From Bacillota bacterium (GTDB lineage Bacteria; Bacillota; Sulfobacillia; JABLXB01), in contig JABLXB010000001.1 of the NCBI GenBank assembly GCA_013178305.1, forward strand, positions 362,516 through 426,515: a DNA stretch of 64,000 nt, read 5' to 3'. The translations under genes were made by a program, and so were the position numbers. The notes below the pieces were generated by a model. It saw nothing but the letters and a program-made list of their open reading frames with translations, searched no databases and was not told the DNA's origin. This document shows, piece after piece, positions 42,007-51,005 of the stretch (position 1 is its first letter; every line of letters starts with the position of its first letter).

Positions 42007-43830
42007 TCAAGGTAGCCGGCTAGCGGCCTGGATCGTCTCCACGGCTTCTCCGATGGAGGTCGAAGGGGCAAAGCACCTGTCACCCGCGCACACCATCACG
42101 GCCGGCCCGTCGACCGGCCCTCCGGGGGCTGGCCGCGAATCGCGGGGCGTAGCGCTGCCATCGTGGGCCGTGCCGCCATCGCGGGCTCCGTGCATCACGT
42201 CGACTCCCGGGATGAAATACCCGCTCAGCCGGCCGGCGAACTCCGCGGCAGCGTGTGTGTCGCTGCCGCCAACGACTTCGGCGGTTACCGGGTACAGGTA
42301 GTGGAGGACAGCCGCTGCATACGGAGCCGCGATGAGGCCGTACTCCCGCCACGAACCGGCGAACGCTTTCAAGCAGGCCTCCGCCTTGGCGAGGTAATAG
42401 GCGGGCTCGCGCCAGGACTCGTACTCAGGTCCAGTGCGCAGCCCCGCGACAAACGCGGCACGGCGCAACACTTCGGCTGCACGGGCGTTGTCCTGCAACG
42501 ACTTCACGCGTGTCTTCAGGGCTCCGGCCGCTCCATCACCGGATGTCAGACCAGCCGCGATGTCGTGGAATCCACCGTGTTCCTCGTCCCAGTATTGGTC
42601 CAGGCAGGCCTCGAGCAGGTCACGCGCCACACGCAGGTATTCGCCGGTCTTGGCCGCAAACGCACCCGAGGCATGCGCGTCCAGCAACGCGGAACACATC
42701 CATATCTGGTCCTCGAAGAGCCCATCCCCCTTCGCTCCGCCCTCGTCTGAGTAGTGGCGCATGCCCTTCCCCTCCGCGTAACACTCCTCAAGCAGCGTGT
42801 CGAGAACGATCCCCGCCCTCTCGGCCAGGGCCGGTTCGTCAAGGTGGCGTGACGCCGCGATGAGGAACGACGCCGCCATAGCGTTCCAGTTCGCGTAAAC
42901 CGCGGGGTCCACGCGTGGGGCGACGCGCGCCCGCCTGTCTTCGAGCGGCAGAGCGTAATATCCCTCGTCCGCATCCTGGCTGCCGTAGTACCCGCCCGAT
43001 TCGCGCCACAGCGTGTTGTCGAGATACTCGAGGATGCCCATGGCGGTCGTCCGGTACTCCTGCCTTCCGGTCAACTTGTAGGCAGCCGCATACGTCCTCA
43101 GTAGGTGGGCGTTATCCTCGAGCATCTTCTCAAAGTGTGGAACGGACCAGTCCCTCGTCGTGGAATACCTGAAGAACCCTCCCATCACGCGGTCGTACAT
43201 GCCGCCCGACGCCATGTTGTCCAGCGTCGAAGTGACAACCTCCAACAGGCGCTCGTTTCCGGTCCTTGCGTGCACCTCGAGCGCGAGGTCCAGGGCGTGG
43301 GCGTGAGGGAACTTGGGCTGAAGACCGAATCCCCCGTGTTCGCGATCAAACGATCCCTCGATTGCGGCCACCGTTTCCTTGACTATCTCGTAGGACACGC
43401 CGCCAGCGGCGGGGGCAGGCTCGCCGTAGTCGTGCCGGGGCCCTGCTTCATACGGCCGGTGGTGATACTCCGGCGACCGCGCATAGGCATCCGACAGTTC
43501 GCGCAGTACGCGTTTGAACTGCTCGGGGGGCACGTAGGTGAAACCGGTGAGCACGGCTCCCTCCGCGTTCAGGAAGGCTGTAGTGGGCCAGCCACCCATG
43601 TTGTACCGGCGGTTTACTTCCGGCCGCCTGTCGTTGTCCACGCGTACCGGGATGAAACCCTCTTCCACCAGCCTCGCCACTTCGGGGTCGGAATACGTCG
43701 TCCGGTCCATCACGTGGCACCAGTGGCACCATGTCGCCCCGATGGCCAGCAGCACCGGCTTCGATTTCCGCGCGGCCTCCTCGAAAACCTCCGGCCCCCA
43801 CGTTCTCCACTGGATCCCCGTGCCCTTCAC
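42007..43830 (-). CDS. Thioredoxin-domain protein of the YyaL/SSP411 family (DUF255)
   Basis: The N-terminal 160 residues are a thioredoxin-like DUF255 domain with the ATWCHWCHVM active-site motif near residue 33 and NMGGWPTTAFL. The remainder is a six-hairpin (alpha/alpha) glycosidase-like region with GFGLQPKFPHAHALDLAL and SQDADEGYYAL segments. The 607 residues are near the usual 670. Bacterial YyaL function is unsettled; it is a cytosolic protein. GTG start. Confidence 0.92.
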   Translation of the reverse strand: MKGTGIQWRTWGPEVFEEAARKSKPVLLAIGATWCHWCHVMDRTTYSDPEVARLVEEGFIPVRVDNDRRPEVNRRYNMGGWPTTAFLNAEGAVLTGFTYVPPEQFKRVLRELSDAYARSPEYHHRPYEAGPRHDYGEPAPAAGGVSYEIVKETVAAIEGSFDREHGGFGLQPKFPHAHALDLALEVHARTGNERLLEVVTSTLDNMASGGMYDRVMGGFFRYSTTRDWSVPHFEKMLEDNAHLLRTYAAAYKLTGRQEYRTTAMGILEYLDNTLWRESGGYYGSQDADEGYYALPLEDRRARVAPRVDPAVYANWNAMAASFLIAASRHLDEPALAERAGIVLDTLLEECYAEGKGMRHYSDEGGAKGDGLFEDQIWMCSALLDAHASGAFAAKTGEYLRVARDLLEACLDQYWDEEHGGFHDIAAGLTSGDGAAGALKTRVKSLQDNARAAEVLRRAAFVAGLRTGPEYESWREPAYYLAKAEACLKAFAGSWREYGLIAAPYAAAVLHYLYPVTAEVVGGSDTHAAAEFAGRLSGYFIPGVDVMHGARDGGTAHDGSATPRDSRPAPGGPVDGPAVMVCAGDRCFAPSTSIGEAVETIQAASRLP

Positions 43831-43951
43831 TTATCGCAGCAACCCCTTCCTGCCGGTGATGATATCCCAACACAGGTATTGTTCCCCGAAACGCGGGCCG
43901 CAGCGAACAGGAAGCCTCCGGTTGCCGCGGGGTACCCGCTCGGAAGACAGC

Positions 43952-43977
43952 GGTGGGGAGCATCCGCGCTCCCCACC
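43952..43977 (-). terminator. Terminator of the CBS-ACT gene
   Basis: GGTGGGGAGC (43952-43961) and GCTCCCCACC (43968-43977) form a 10-bp perfect stem about 48 bp downstream of the CBS-ACT stop, with no other gene in the 195-bp gap. Confidence 0.65.
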
Positions 43978-44025
43978 ATCGTACGTCTGTGTGTCGCCTT
44001 GACTTCCCGGTGGTCCCGACCCCGC

Positions 44026-44673
44026 TCAGCCCGCCTCGCCCGGGAACACGTGCGTTACCTTGTGCCCGGTAGAATTGAGCATCTTGACGAGCTCGTCGAT
44101 GCGTTCGCCCATTACTCTGAACGTGGCCTCGGCCGTTCCTCCCGAACCCGGAAGGCTGACCATGCTCACGATGTATATTCCCAAGTCGCGGGTAAGGCTT
44201 GTGACCTCGGCGAGAGTGCCGATCCGGTCTTCGATCTCGACCGTCAGCCTGACCCCGCCACGCCTCACCCCGAGGAGGTCGATGAAGGCGTCGAACACGT
44301 CGGTCTCCGTTAGTATGCCCACAACTTTGCCTTTCGAGAGGACCGGCAGGCCGCCCACCTTCTTGTCCCTCATCAGTCGCGCAGCATCTTCAAGCGGGAC
44401 ATCGGGGGAGATGCTGATGACGGGGGACGTCATGGCCTCCTTGACCTTCATCTTGGCGAGGAGAGCGGGGATCTCCCACACCGCCAGCGTACTGGCAGGC
44501 GAGGGCGAAACCCGGAGGAGGTCTGTCTGGGTGACTATGCCCACGAGAGCGCCTCTCTCGACAACGGGCAACCGCCTGACGCCGTTCTTCTTCATGACAT
44601 CGAGGGCATCTGATACACTCGTGGACGGCGTAACGCACACAGGGTTCCTGATCATCCTATCACTTACCAGCAC
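44026..44673 (-). CDS. CBS-pair and ACT domain protein (AcuB-like)
   Basis: Two CBS motifs (residues about 5-60 and 75-130: RNPVCVTPSTSVSDALDVM, TSPVISISPDVPLEDAARLM) are followed by an ACT domain (RLTVEIEDRIGTLAEVTSLT). CBS pairs bind adenine nucleotides and ACT domains bind amino acids, so a regulatory role like AcuB is likely. GTG at 44673 follows GGGGAGGGAAC; the frame opens at 44706. Divergent from the prenyl synthase gene with only about 70 bp between them. Confidence 0.88.
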   Translation of the reverse strand: MLVSDRMIRNPVCVTPSTSVSDALDVMKKNGVRRLPVVERGALVGIVTQTDLLRVSPSPASTLAVWEIPALLAKMKVKEAMTSPVISISPDVPLEDAARLMRDKKVGGLPVLSKGKVVGILTETDVFDAFIDLLGVRRGGVRLTVEIEDRIGTLAEVTSLTRDLGIYIVSMVSLPGSGGTAEATFRVMGERIDELVKMLNSTGHKVTHVFPGEAG

Positions 44674-44744
44674 AGCGTTCCCTCCCCTTGTTACTCCGTA
44701 CGTCATGCGCCCGAAGCCGCGCGTTTTGGGAGGAGGTATTCGAG

Positions 44745-45974
44745 ATGCCGATCGCGCGATCCTGCATCGGCAGCATCGTTGCGCCCCTGACCCGTGCCGG
44801 CGGTGTTCTGGACGCGACGTATGAACTCGGCGGGCGTGAACAGACTACGGATCGTCTGATCAAAAAGGAGACGTGCTATTTGCGCCCATCAGGGTCCTTC
44901 TTCCCGGCGGCGACCATCGCCCCCGGCCTGGATCAGGTCAAAGACAGGCTATCGGCGCTCCTCGACGTGGACGGGGCGATGGCGGGACCGGCGGCGTACC
45001 TCAAACAGACGACGGGAAAACTGCTTAGACCGGCGCTCACGCTGGCCTGCGCAGCCCTCGCCGGGGGGGTCTCCGAGGAAGCGATCAACACGGCCGTCGC
45101 CGTAGAACTGATACACACCGCCTCGCTCGTGCATGACGATGTTGTCGACCAGGCCGACTTGCGCCGGGGGTTGCCGTCCGTCCGCTTCGTGTTCGGGAAT
45201 CGCGCCGCAGTCCTGCTCGGCGACTACCTGTTCACGACGGCCTTCGAGATGCTCAACAGGTCACTCAAGCGCTCGATTGTCAGGCTTCTCTCCCGGACGA
45301 TCAGGACGATGAGCTCCAGTGAGCTCATGCAGCTCGGGCGGCTTTACGCCCTACACGCCAGTGAGGACGAGTACATGCGGTACATCGACTGTAAGACAGC
45401 CAGCCTGATGTCCGCATGTTGTGAAGCCGGCTCGATCGCGGGCGGGGCTGGCCACCGGAAGATAAAGCTGCTCGCGTCCTTCGGCTGGAACCTTGGGATG
45501 GCGTACCAGGTAGCCGACGACATAACCGACATCGCGGGGGCGGCCGAGGAGAACGGAAAGCCATCCGGCGTAGACCTCCGCGCGGGCGTCGTGACAATTC
45601 CGCTAATCAGGCTGCTGACCGACGCCGGCTGGGCGGAACGCGTAAACCGGTTGTGGAACGGCGAGGGTTCGACTGACCGCGACGCCGCGGAGATCCTGGA
45701 GGGCATGCGTACAACGGGGTGCCTTGCGTACGCGGCGAAAGTCGCGCGCCGGCACTGCCGCGCCGCGCTCGAATGCCTCCAGGACCTCGACCCCGCGCCC
45801 GAGGCAGACATGCTCCGGAGCATCGTCACCCTCATCGATGGGCGCTGTGGGCCCTGCCCGGCGCAGCTACAGCGCCCCGAGCCGGCGCAAGACCCTGCAC
45901 AGGGAGAAGAACCTTGCCCCGTCGACACCCGTCTGGCCCAGCAGCCTGACGGTGACTCCGTCCAGACCGCTTGA
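44745..45974 (+). CDS. Trans-polyprenyl diphosphate synthase
   Basis: The enzyme elongates allylic diphosphates with IPP. The first aspartate-rich motif is in HDDVVDQADLRRG and the second in DDITDIAG; GKLLRPAL gives the IPP-binding region. It resembles heptaprenyl diphosphate synthase component II/octaprenyl synthases. ATG at 44745 follows GGAGGAGG. The N-terminus is extended by about 45 residues and the C-terminal 40 residues are Pro/Gln-rich and lie antisense to the YtpB-like gene (108-bp convergent overlap). It may supply the C35 substrate of that enzyme. Confidence 0.88.
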   Translation: MPIARSCIGSIVAPLTRAGGVLDATYELGGREQTTDRLIKKETCYLRPSGSFFPAATIAPGLDQVKDRLSALLDVDGAMAGPAAYLKQTTGKLLRPALTLACAALAGGVSEEAINTAVAVELIHTASLVHDDVVDQADLRRGLPSVRFVFGNRAAVLLGDYLFTTAFEMLNRSLKRSIVRLLSRTIRTMSSSELMQLGRLYALHASEDEYMRYIDCKTASLMSACCEAGSIAGGAGHRKIKLLASFGWNLGMAYQVADDITDIAGAAEENGKPSGVDLRAGVVTIPLIRLLTDAGWAERVNRLWNGEGSTDRDAAEILEGMRTTGCLAYAAKVARRHCRAALECLQDLDPAPEADMLRSIVTLIDGRCGPCPAQLQRPEPAQDPAQGEEPCPVDTRLAQQPDGDSVQTA

Positions 45975-47012
45975 CCTGACCTTGGGGTCTGAGAAGTACA
46001 ATGCGGGAAGTCCCCTGAGGACCGTCAGGTGAAAAGCCCCACCGTCGAGGGCGCCAAGCCGCGCTTCCGCCTCGGTAAAGAACCTGCTCAGAGTCAGGGT
46101 GACCGCGTCGAGGGAGTCGTAGTACACAGTGAAGTTCAGGTCCCCGTGAAGGTGGTCTTCCTCCCTGTCGACCAGGTAGTCCAGCATTATGTGAAGGGCG
46201 CACACGTACGGGAAATACGCGCCGGCTACCCGCACAGCTTCGGGAGCGCCAGCGCCAGGACCGGCAGCCAGGGCGAGAAGGGCGAAAACGCCCAGCGTAG
46301 ATCCTGCTGCGGCCCCGAACTCCCACCATGTCATGTTGTGCCGGCACCTCTCGCGGTACCACAGGTCCATGGACCGTTCCCTCGTCTCGTGCGCCGTGTG
46401 CTTACGGCTCTGCATCTCGCCGTACAGGGTGGCAAGTGACATCACGGGATCCGCTACGACGCGATACGCGGGAAGCCTCGCGGTCCCGCCCCGTACACGC
46501 CTCACCAGCAGTTCGAGGTACCCTCCGTCGTAGCCCAGGGGGAATCCGTCGAAGTAGGAGGCCGGCGCAATGCGCGGCTCCACGCGCGGCCCCACGCGCG
46601 GCCCTGTGCTAGCCGCACCGCAGCCTCGTGACTGGCCGCCTCCCCCAGCGCCGACGGCGTCGGTGAACGCCCTGTGCAATCTCTCGTGTACGCACTGATC
46701 CGTGCAACTCGAGCGGTCCACCAGCGTGTCGAGGTAATCACTGAGCGTCTGGAGCGCCACGATTGTGGCTGTCAGGTCGCGCCTCGCCGCAGCTGGTACA
46801 CCGGGCGCGCACGCGTAAACAGAGCCACCGATCGAGTGAAACGCCTTGTTGTGCAGGGAATCCAGCGCCAGCGGCAGGATCCCTGGCGGGCACAGACGCC
46901 TGGCCTGGCCCTCGAGATACCGTAGCTCCGCGCGCGCCAGGCTGAGTTGGCTGAGGCACACGCCCAGGATGGCCGGGAACGCCGGCCTTCCTTCCGTCCA
47001 AGTAATCACCAT
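45867..47012 (-). CDS. ytpB: YtpB-like tetraprenyl-beta-curcumene synthase (DUF2600)
   Basis: Conserved acidic motifs LQTLSDYLDTLVDRS and LHIMLDYLVDREEDHLHGDLNF are those of the YtpB/DUF2600 large-terpene synthases, which cyclise heptaprenyl diphosphate to tetraprenyl-beta-curcumene in Bacillus. The open frame extends to 47246, but homology begins around MVITWTEGRPAF at 47012; the exact start is uncertain since GGAGG lies rather far upstream. Loops rich in Gly/Arg lie between the two halves. It converges with the prenyl synthase gene and overlaps its 3' end. Together they suggest a sesquarterpene (C35) pathway, known from spore formers. Confidence 0.82.
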   Translation of the reverse strand: MVITWTEGRPAFPAILGVCLSQLSLARAELRYLEGQARRLCPPGILPLALDSLHNKAFHSIGGSVYACAPGVPAAARRDLTATIVALQTLSDYLDTLVDRSSCTDQCVHERLHRAFTDAVGAGGGGQSRGCGAASTGPRVGPRVEPRIAPASYFDGFPLGYDGGYLELLVRRVRGGTARLPAYRVVADPVMSLATLYGEMQSRKHTAHETRERSMDLWYRERCRHNMTWWEFGAAAGSTLGVFALLALAAGPGAGAPEAVRVAGAYFPYVCALHIMLDYLVDREEDHLHGDLNFTVYYDSLDAVTLTLSRFFTEAEARLGALDGGAFHLTVLRGLPALYFSDPKVRSSGLDGVTVRLLGQTGVDGARFFSLCRVLRRLGAL

Positions 47013-47078
47013 CAGGCTTATTATGGAGCCGGGCCTCCATGAAAATCCGCATCCGCCGTAAACCCAGAGTGATAGACC

Positions 47079-47119
47079 TTGACTAACTTTGACTTTAATG
47101 GTAAGTTGGTGGTAGGCTA
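47079..47119 (+). promoter_or_regulatory. Candidate promoter(s) of the hsp20 gene
   Basis: Two TTGACT hexamers (47079-47084 and 47089-47094) lie before TAAGTT (47102-47107, 17 bp after the first) and TAGGCT (47114-47119). No CIRCE-type inverted repeat is visible. Confidence 0.4.
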
Positions 47120-47150
47120 AATGTAGCAGCCGAACCAGGAGGTGACAGAG

Positions 47151-47573
47151 GTGTTTGGCATAACGCCCTGGAGGTGCAGGAGCAGGGTATTCACGGACGT
47201 GGACGACCTGTTCAACGGCTTCTGGCCGGTGACCGCGGTCAGCCACTTCGGCCGCGCGGACATCGTTGAGAACGAGAAGGAGTACCTCGTCGAGATCGAC
47301 CTCCCCGGTCTGGACAAGAACGACATCGTCGTCGAGGTTACGGACGGGGGCTCGCTGGTCGTGAAGGCGGACCAGAAGGCTGAACAGGAAGAGAAAAAGG
47401 GATACTACATTTGCAAGGAGCGAAGGATGAGCCAGTTCTACCGCACGTTCGAATTTGACAGCGACGCCGACCTCGGCTCCGTCGAGGCGACGTACCGCGA
47501 CGGGGTGCTGCGGTTGAGCGTTCCGAAGCGCCAGCCGCCGGAGGATAAGAGCCGCAGGGTCGAGATCATCTAA
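47151..47573 (+). CDS. Hsp20/alpha-crystallin small heat-shock protein
   Basis: The 140-residue protein has the alpha-crystallin core: ADIVENEKEYLVEIDLPGLDKNDIVVEV near residue 38, the EERRM-like KERRMSQFYRTFEF and GVLRLSVPK. It is an ATP-independent holdase forming oligomers. GTG at 47151 is set by AGGAGG eight nt before; an earlier GTG lies within the ribosome site. It is monocistronic with a terminator after it. Confidence 0.94.
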   Translation: MFGITPWRCRSRVFTDVDDLFNGFWPVTAVSHFGRADIVENEKEYLVEIDLPGLDKNDIVVEVTDGGSLVVKADQKAEQEEKKGYYICKERRMSQFYRTFEFDSDADLGSVEATYRDGVLRLSVPKRQPPEDKSRRVEII

Positions 47574-47611
47574 AACCCGGTCGAAGGATTTTGTCCGACT
47601 CCCCTGAAGAC

Positions 47612-47632
47612 AGCCCGGCGATGAGCCGGGCT
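47612..47632. terminator. Terminator between hsp20 and the P-type ATPase gene
   Basis: AGCCCGGC (47612-47619), GATGA loop and GCCGGGCT (47625-47632) form an 8-bp stem between convergent genes. Confidence 0.7.
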
Positions 47633-47656
47633 CTCACCTTGTGGGGCCGGGTCCGT

Positions 47657-49696
47657 TCAGACGTCCTGACGGAGCGGCCTTATCAGCCGCATGGCGTTTG
47701 CGGTGACGAGTAGTGACGACCCCATGTCGGCCACCACGGCCACCCACAGGCCCGCCATGCCGAGGAAGACCAGTATTACGGCGACGGATTTGATCCCCAG
47801 CGCTATGGCAATATTCTGCCGTATGACGTCGAGCGTATTCCGGCCTAGCCTGACTACGTACGGGATCTTGGATAGATCGCCGGACATGAGCGCCACATCC
47901 GCCGTCTCCAGCGCGACGTCTGACCCGGCGGCGCTCATCGCCACCCCGACAGTCGCGGTGGCGAGCGCAGGCGCGTCATTTACGCCATCCCCCACCATGG
48001 CGACGGATTGGTGGCGCATCATCAGGTCCTCGATCAATGAGACCTTGTCTCCGGGAAGGAGTTCCCACACTATCTCGTCCACGCCCGCGGCTTCCCCAAG
48101 GGCACTGGCCGTTCCGCGGTTGTCTCCCGTCAGCATGGCGATATGCCGGACGCCCAGGTCGCGAAGCCGCCTAACGGTGGATGCAGCAGCGGGCCGGAGC
48201 GCGTCCCCCAGAGAGACGGCGCCCACGAGCGCGCCGGGTTGGCCGTCGTGCGGAGCCGCTCCGAGTAACGACACGGTCTGCCCCTTTTTCTGAGCGCGTT
48301 CAACAATCGCCCCCGCGTGGCCGGAGTCTATGCCGTTCGCCTCGAGCCACCGCGGGTTTCCCAGCACGTACGTGCGGCCCTCCACACCGGCCGCCACGCC
48401 CATCCCCGCGGCTGACCGGAAATCCTCCACCTCCCGCGGGGCTATCCCCCGCCGCCTGGCCTCCGCGACGATCGCCCCGGCAATCGGGTGCAGCGACCTG
48501 TTTTCCAGCCCCGCGGCGTATGCGAGCGCCTCGTCCGCGGAGAACCCGTTGAACGACTCGACTCCGGTGACCCTCAGTCGACCGGCCGTAAGCGTGCCGG
48601 TCTTGTCAAACGCGAAGGCATTCACGCGCCCCAATGCCTCCAGGAATGCGCCGCCCTTAACCAGCACCCCCTGGCGGGCTGCGTTGCTGACAGCCGAGAG
48701 TATGGAGACGGGGGTCGATATCACCATGGCACAGGGGCAAGAAACGGCCAGCAGCGCAAGCCCCCTGTAAATCGAGGGCCGGAGCGGTTGTCCCCAGGCC
48801 AGCGGTGGGACCGCAACGACAAGCGCTGCGATCATGGTGACGGCCGGGGTGTACCAGGAAGCGAACCGGTCCACGTACTGCTGGACGGGGGCCTTCTGAG
48901 ATTCGGCCTGCTTCACCATGTAAATGATCCTCGCGAGCGTGGTATCACCTGGAAGCTTCGTGACCGTAATCTCGAGGGCACCCTCGCCATTAATCGTCCC
49001 CGCGAACACCTCGTCATCCGGTGCCTTGTCCGCCGGCATCGACTCGCCGGTAATCGGCGATTGGTCTACCGACGAGCGCCCGCGGAGTACCTTGCCGTCG
49101 GCGGCGATTCTCTCCCCCGGATGAACCAGGATCAGGTCACCCGGTTTCAACGCGCCTACCGGGACCCTGACCTGCGCGCCGTCCCGGAGTACTGTCGCCT
49201 CCTTGGGCGCTATGTCCAGCAGTGAGCCTATAGAGCGGTAGGCGCGTTCCATCGTGCGCGATTCGAGGTAATCGGAAACGGAGAATAGAAACGCGATCGT
49301 GGCCGCTTCGACCCATTCGGAAATCGCAACCGCTCCGACGACAGTGACGATCATGAGCACATTCATGTCTATGGCGCGCCGGCGGAGGGCTTGAACGGCG
49401 CGGCGCGCGGGACCGGACCCGCCCATCACCAGCGCCAGAAGGCGCGCGCTCAGAATCGCCCAGCCGGGGCCATCGAGTAGGCTCAGTATCAGCGATACTC
49501 CGAGTGCCACTCCCGAGACGATCATGAGGATGAACTGGGAGCGCGAGCCCTCCTCAACCCCACACGCGCCGCAGCCTTCCCCAGCCTCGCCTGTCGCCTT
49601 GTCTCCTGAGGCGCTCTGGGCGTACGACATCGCGCACGCCGACCCTCCGCAACAGCCACAATCCCTCGTTCTCTCGGACCCTTCGCCCACGGTCAA
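47657..49696 (-). CDS. Heavy-metal P1B-type ATPase (CadA/ZntA-like)
   Basis: The 679-residue pump has the P1B-type CPC motif (VSCPCAMVIS), phosphorylation site DKTGTLT, HP motif in LHPIAGAIV and GDGVNDAPAL. It exports divalent metals such as Zn, Cd or Pb. Instead of a normal N-terminal HMA domain it has a short cysteine-rich leader (CGCCGGSAC and GCGACGVEEG). The start overlaps the cadC stop; a GTG at 49690 with AAGGGGA upstream is an alternative. Its operon with an ArsR/CadC repressor indicates metal-inducible expression. Confidence 0.93.
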   Translation of the reverse strand: MTVGEGSERTRDCGCCGGSACAMSYAQSASGDKATGEAGEGCGACGVEEGSRSQFILMIVSGVALGVSLILSLLDGPGWAILSARLLALVMGGSGPARRAVQALRRRAIDMNVLMIVTVVGAVAISEWVEAATIAFLFSVSDYLESRTMERAYRSIGSLLDIAPKEATVLRDGAQVRVPVGALKPGDLILVHPGERIAADGKVLRGRSSVDQSPITGESMPADKAPDDEVFAGTINGEGALEITVTKLPGDTTLARIIYMVKQAESQKAPVQQYVDRFASWYTPAVTMIAALVVAVPPLAWGQPLRPSIYRGLALLAVSCPCAMVISTPVSILSAVSNAARQGVLVKGGAFLEALGRVNAFAFDKTGTLTAGRLRVTGVESFNGFSADEALAYAAGLENRSLHPIAGAIVAEARRRGIAPREVEDFRSAAGMGVAAGVEGRTYVLGNPRWLEANGIDSGHAGAIVERAQKKGQTVSLLGAAPHDGQPGALVGAVSLGDALRPAAASTVRRLRDLGVRHIAMLTGDNRGTASALGEAAGVDEIVWELLPGDKVSLIEDLMMRHQSVAMVGDGVNDAPALATATVGVAMSAAGSDVALETADVALMSGDLSKIPYVVRLGRNTLDVIRQNIAIALGIKSVAVILVFLGMAGLWVAVVADMGSSLLVTANAMRLIRPLRQDV

Positions 49697-50064
49697 TCCC
49701 CTTCTCCCAGGTGTGACACCGCCTCGTTAATTACGTTGATCACGTGCGAATCGTCGAGCGAGTAATATACCTGCTTCCCCTCACGCCGGTACCTGACCAC
49801 ACGAGCCGCCCGGAGCAGCCGCAGGTGGTACGAGACGGCGGGTACGGACATGCCGAGCAGCGTGGCGATGTCGCAGACGCACAGTTCCTCACGTGACAGC
49901 GCAAACGCGATCCTCGCCCTGGTCTCGTCCGCCAGCGACTTGAACAGATCACCAAGCCCCCGCACCCCTTCGACCTGGGGCCTGAGCCTGTTTACCCTCT
50001 CCGGGTCAAAACAGAAAACATCGCAGGTATCGGCTACCGTGGCGGCACCGCGGTTCTCGGCCAC
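49693..50064 (-). CDS. cadC: ArsR/SmtB-family metal-sensing repressor (CadC-like)
   Basis: A winged-helix repressor of 123 residues. The alpha3 metal-site motif ELCVCDIA and the N-terminal DTCDVFC cysteines match the CadC alpha3N site for Cd, Pb or Zn. DNA-recognition helix is SVPAVSYHLRLLRAARVV. It is the first gene of the efflux operon and overlaps the ATPase gene by 4 bp. Metal binding should release it from an operator just upstream, where an AT-rich dyad is present. Confidence 0.93.
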   Translation of the reverse strand: MAENRGAATVADTCDVFCFDPERVNRLRPQVEGVRGLGDLFKSLADETRARIAFALSREELCVCDIATLLGMSVPAVSYHLRLLRAARVVRYRREGKQVYYSLDDSHVINVINEAVSHLGEGD

Positions 50065-50097
50065 GCTCGATCCCCCCTAAGCAGCTTATTCTAACAT

Positions 50098-50118
50098 TTC
50101 AACAACTGTTTAATTGAA
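50098..50118. promoter_or_regulatory. Candidate CadC operator
   Basis: TTCAA (50098-50102) and TTGAA (50114-50118) form an inverted repeat with 11-bp spacing in an AT-rich island 34 bp before cadC, similar to SmtB/ArsR operators. Confidence 0.5.
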
Positions 50119-50257
50119 TACCCGCTGTCTACTTTACTCCACCTGGATGGTTCCAGTCAACTTTGCAGTGAGGCGAGCGCCCTGGCGCCGCCGGGATTCG
50201 TGGGGAAAACCGGGGATTATGCGTCCGAATCGCGAGCTATTGAGCGAGGAGAGCGGC

Positions 50258-50279
50258 AGGGGCGGCATCTGCCGCCCCT
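50258..50279 (-). terminator. Terminator of the CotF-like genes
   Basis: AGGGGCGGCA (50258-50267) and TGCCGCCCCT (50270-50279) form a 10-bp stem starting 9 bp after the coat gene stop (minus strand). The loop is short. Confidence 0.6.
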
Positions 50280-50287
50280 TGCCTTCA

Positions 50288-50536
50288 CTATGATCGTCCT
50301 GCCTGCTCACCGCCAACGGAGCCCATCGCAGGAGTCAACCTGTACCAGCCCTTACTGTTCATGTAGTCGAACAGTTCCTTCGCACTGTCGACATACTCGT
50401 CATGGCACTTCTGGAACGTCTCACGCAGGTCGCGGTTGGCCGATTCCATGGTCGCGTTGTGGTACATCGACGACAGCTGCTTGACACCGGTGAGCATGTC
50501 GACGGCGATATCCCTGTCGCTGAGTTTGTCGGTCAC
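50288..50536 (-). CDS. CotF-like spore coat protein
   Basis: This 82-residue protein matches the CotF family: LSDRDIAVDMLTGVKQLSSMYHNATMESANRDLRETF and the C-terminal ELFDYMNSKGWYRL. Such ferritin-like helical proteins coat endospores or associate with spores. It follows a second CotF-related gene by 34 bp on the same strand. It is a strong marker of an endospore-forming lineage. Confidence 0.87.
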   Translation of the reverse strand: MTDKLSDRDIAVDMLTGVKQLSSMYHNATMESANRDLRETFQKCHDEYVDSAKELFDYMNSKGWYRLTPAMGSVGGEQAGRS

Positions 50537-50570
50537 AGTCCCACCCTCCTGTCTCGTACCGCGTCACTCG

Positions 50571-50870
50571 CTATAAGCGCCGGGTTCCGGCGCCTTCGAC
50601 CCCGCCGCCACCGAACGCGGCGGGACCTCCGAATTCGGCGCGCCCGCCGGTCATGCCGGCGCCGGCACCCGCGTTCCCCTCACCCGCAAGGCTCGAGAGA
50701 ATCCTCACATTCTTCTCGTGAAGATCGCGGAACCGCTCGCACATGGTCCTGAGCTTGGGGTCGTCGGTCTGCTTTGCGTAAATGGAGGCCTTCTTTAGAG
50801 AGAGCTCTTCACTACGCAGTTGCTCGGAGAGAAACCACTGCTCCGTCTGGGTCCTGCCGGTTTGAGGCAT
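50571..50870 (-). CDS. CotF-related small coat protein
   Basis: The first 65 residues (EQWFLSEQLRSEELSLKKASIYAKQTDDPKLRTMC) resemble the helical half of CotF-like proteins; the last 35 residues are Gly/Ala-rich and low in complexity. ATG at 50870 follows GAAAGGAGATGG; the frame opens at 50891. It is probably co-transcribed with the downstream CotF-like gene during sporulation. Confidence 0.75.
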   Translation of the reverse strand: MPQTGRTQTEQWFLSEQLRSEELSLKKASIYAKQTDDPKLRTMCERFRDLHEKNVRILSSLAGEGNAGAGAGMTGGRAEFGGPAAFGGGGVEGAGTRRL

Positions 50871-51005
50871 CCGACCATCTCCTTTCCTCATACGATTTTC
50901 ATGGATAGTGTTGACGTGTCCGGAACCCCTGATTCGGCAGGAGACTACCAGTTTATGGACGAATCATCGCGATCCATAAAGTCACCACTGGAAAGGAGGT
51001 GAGAC

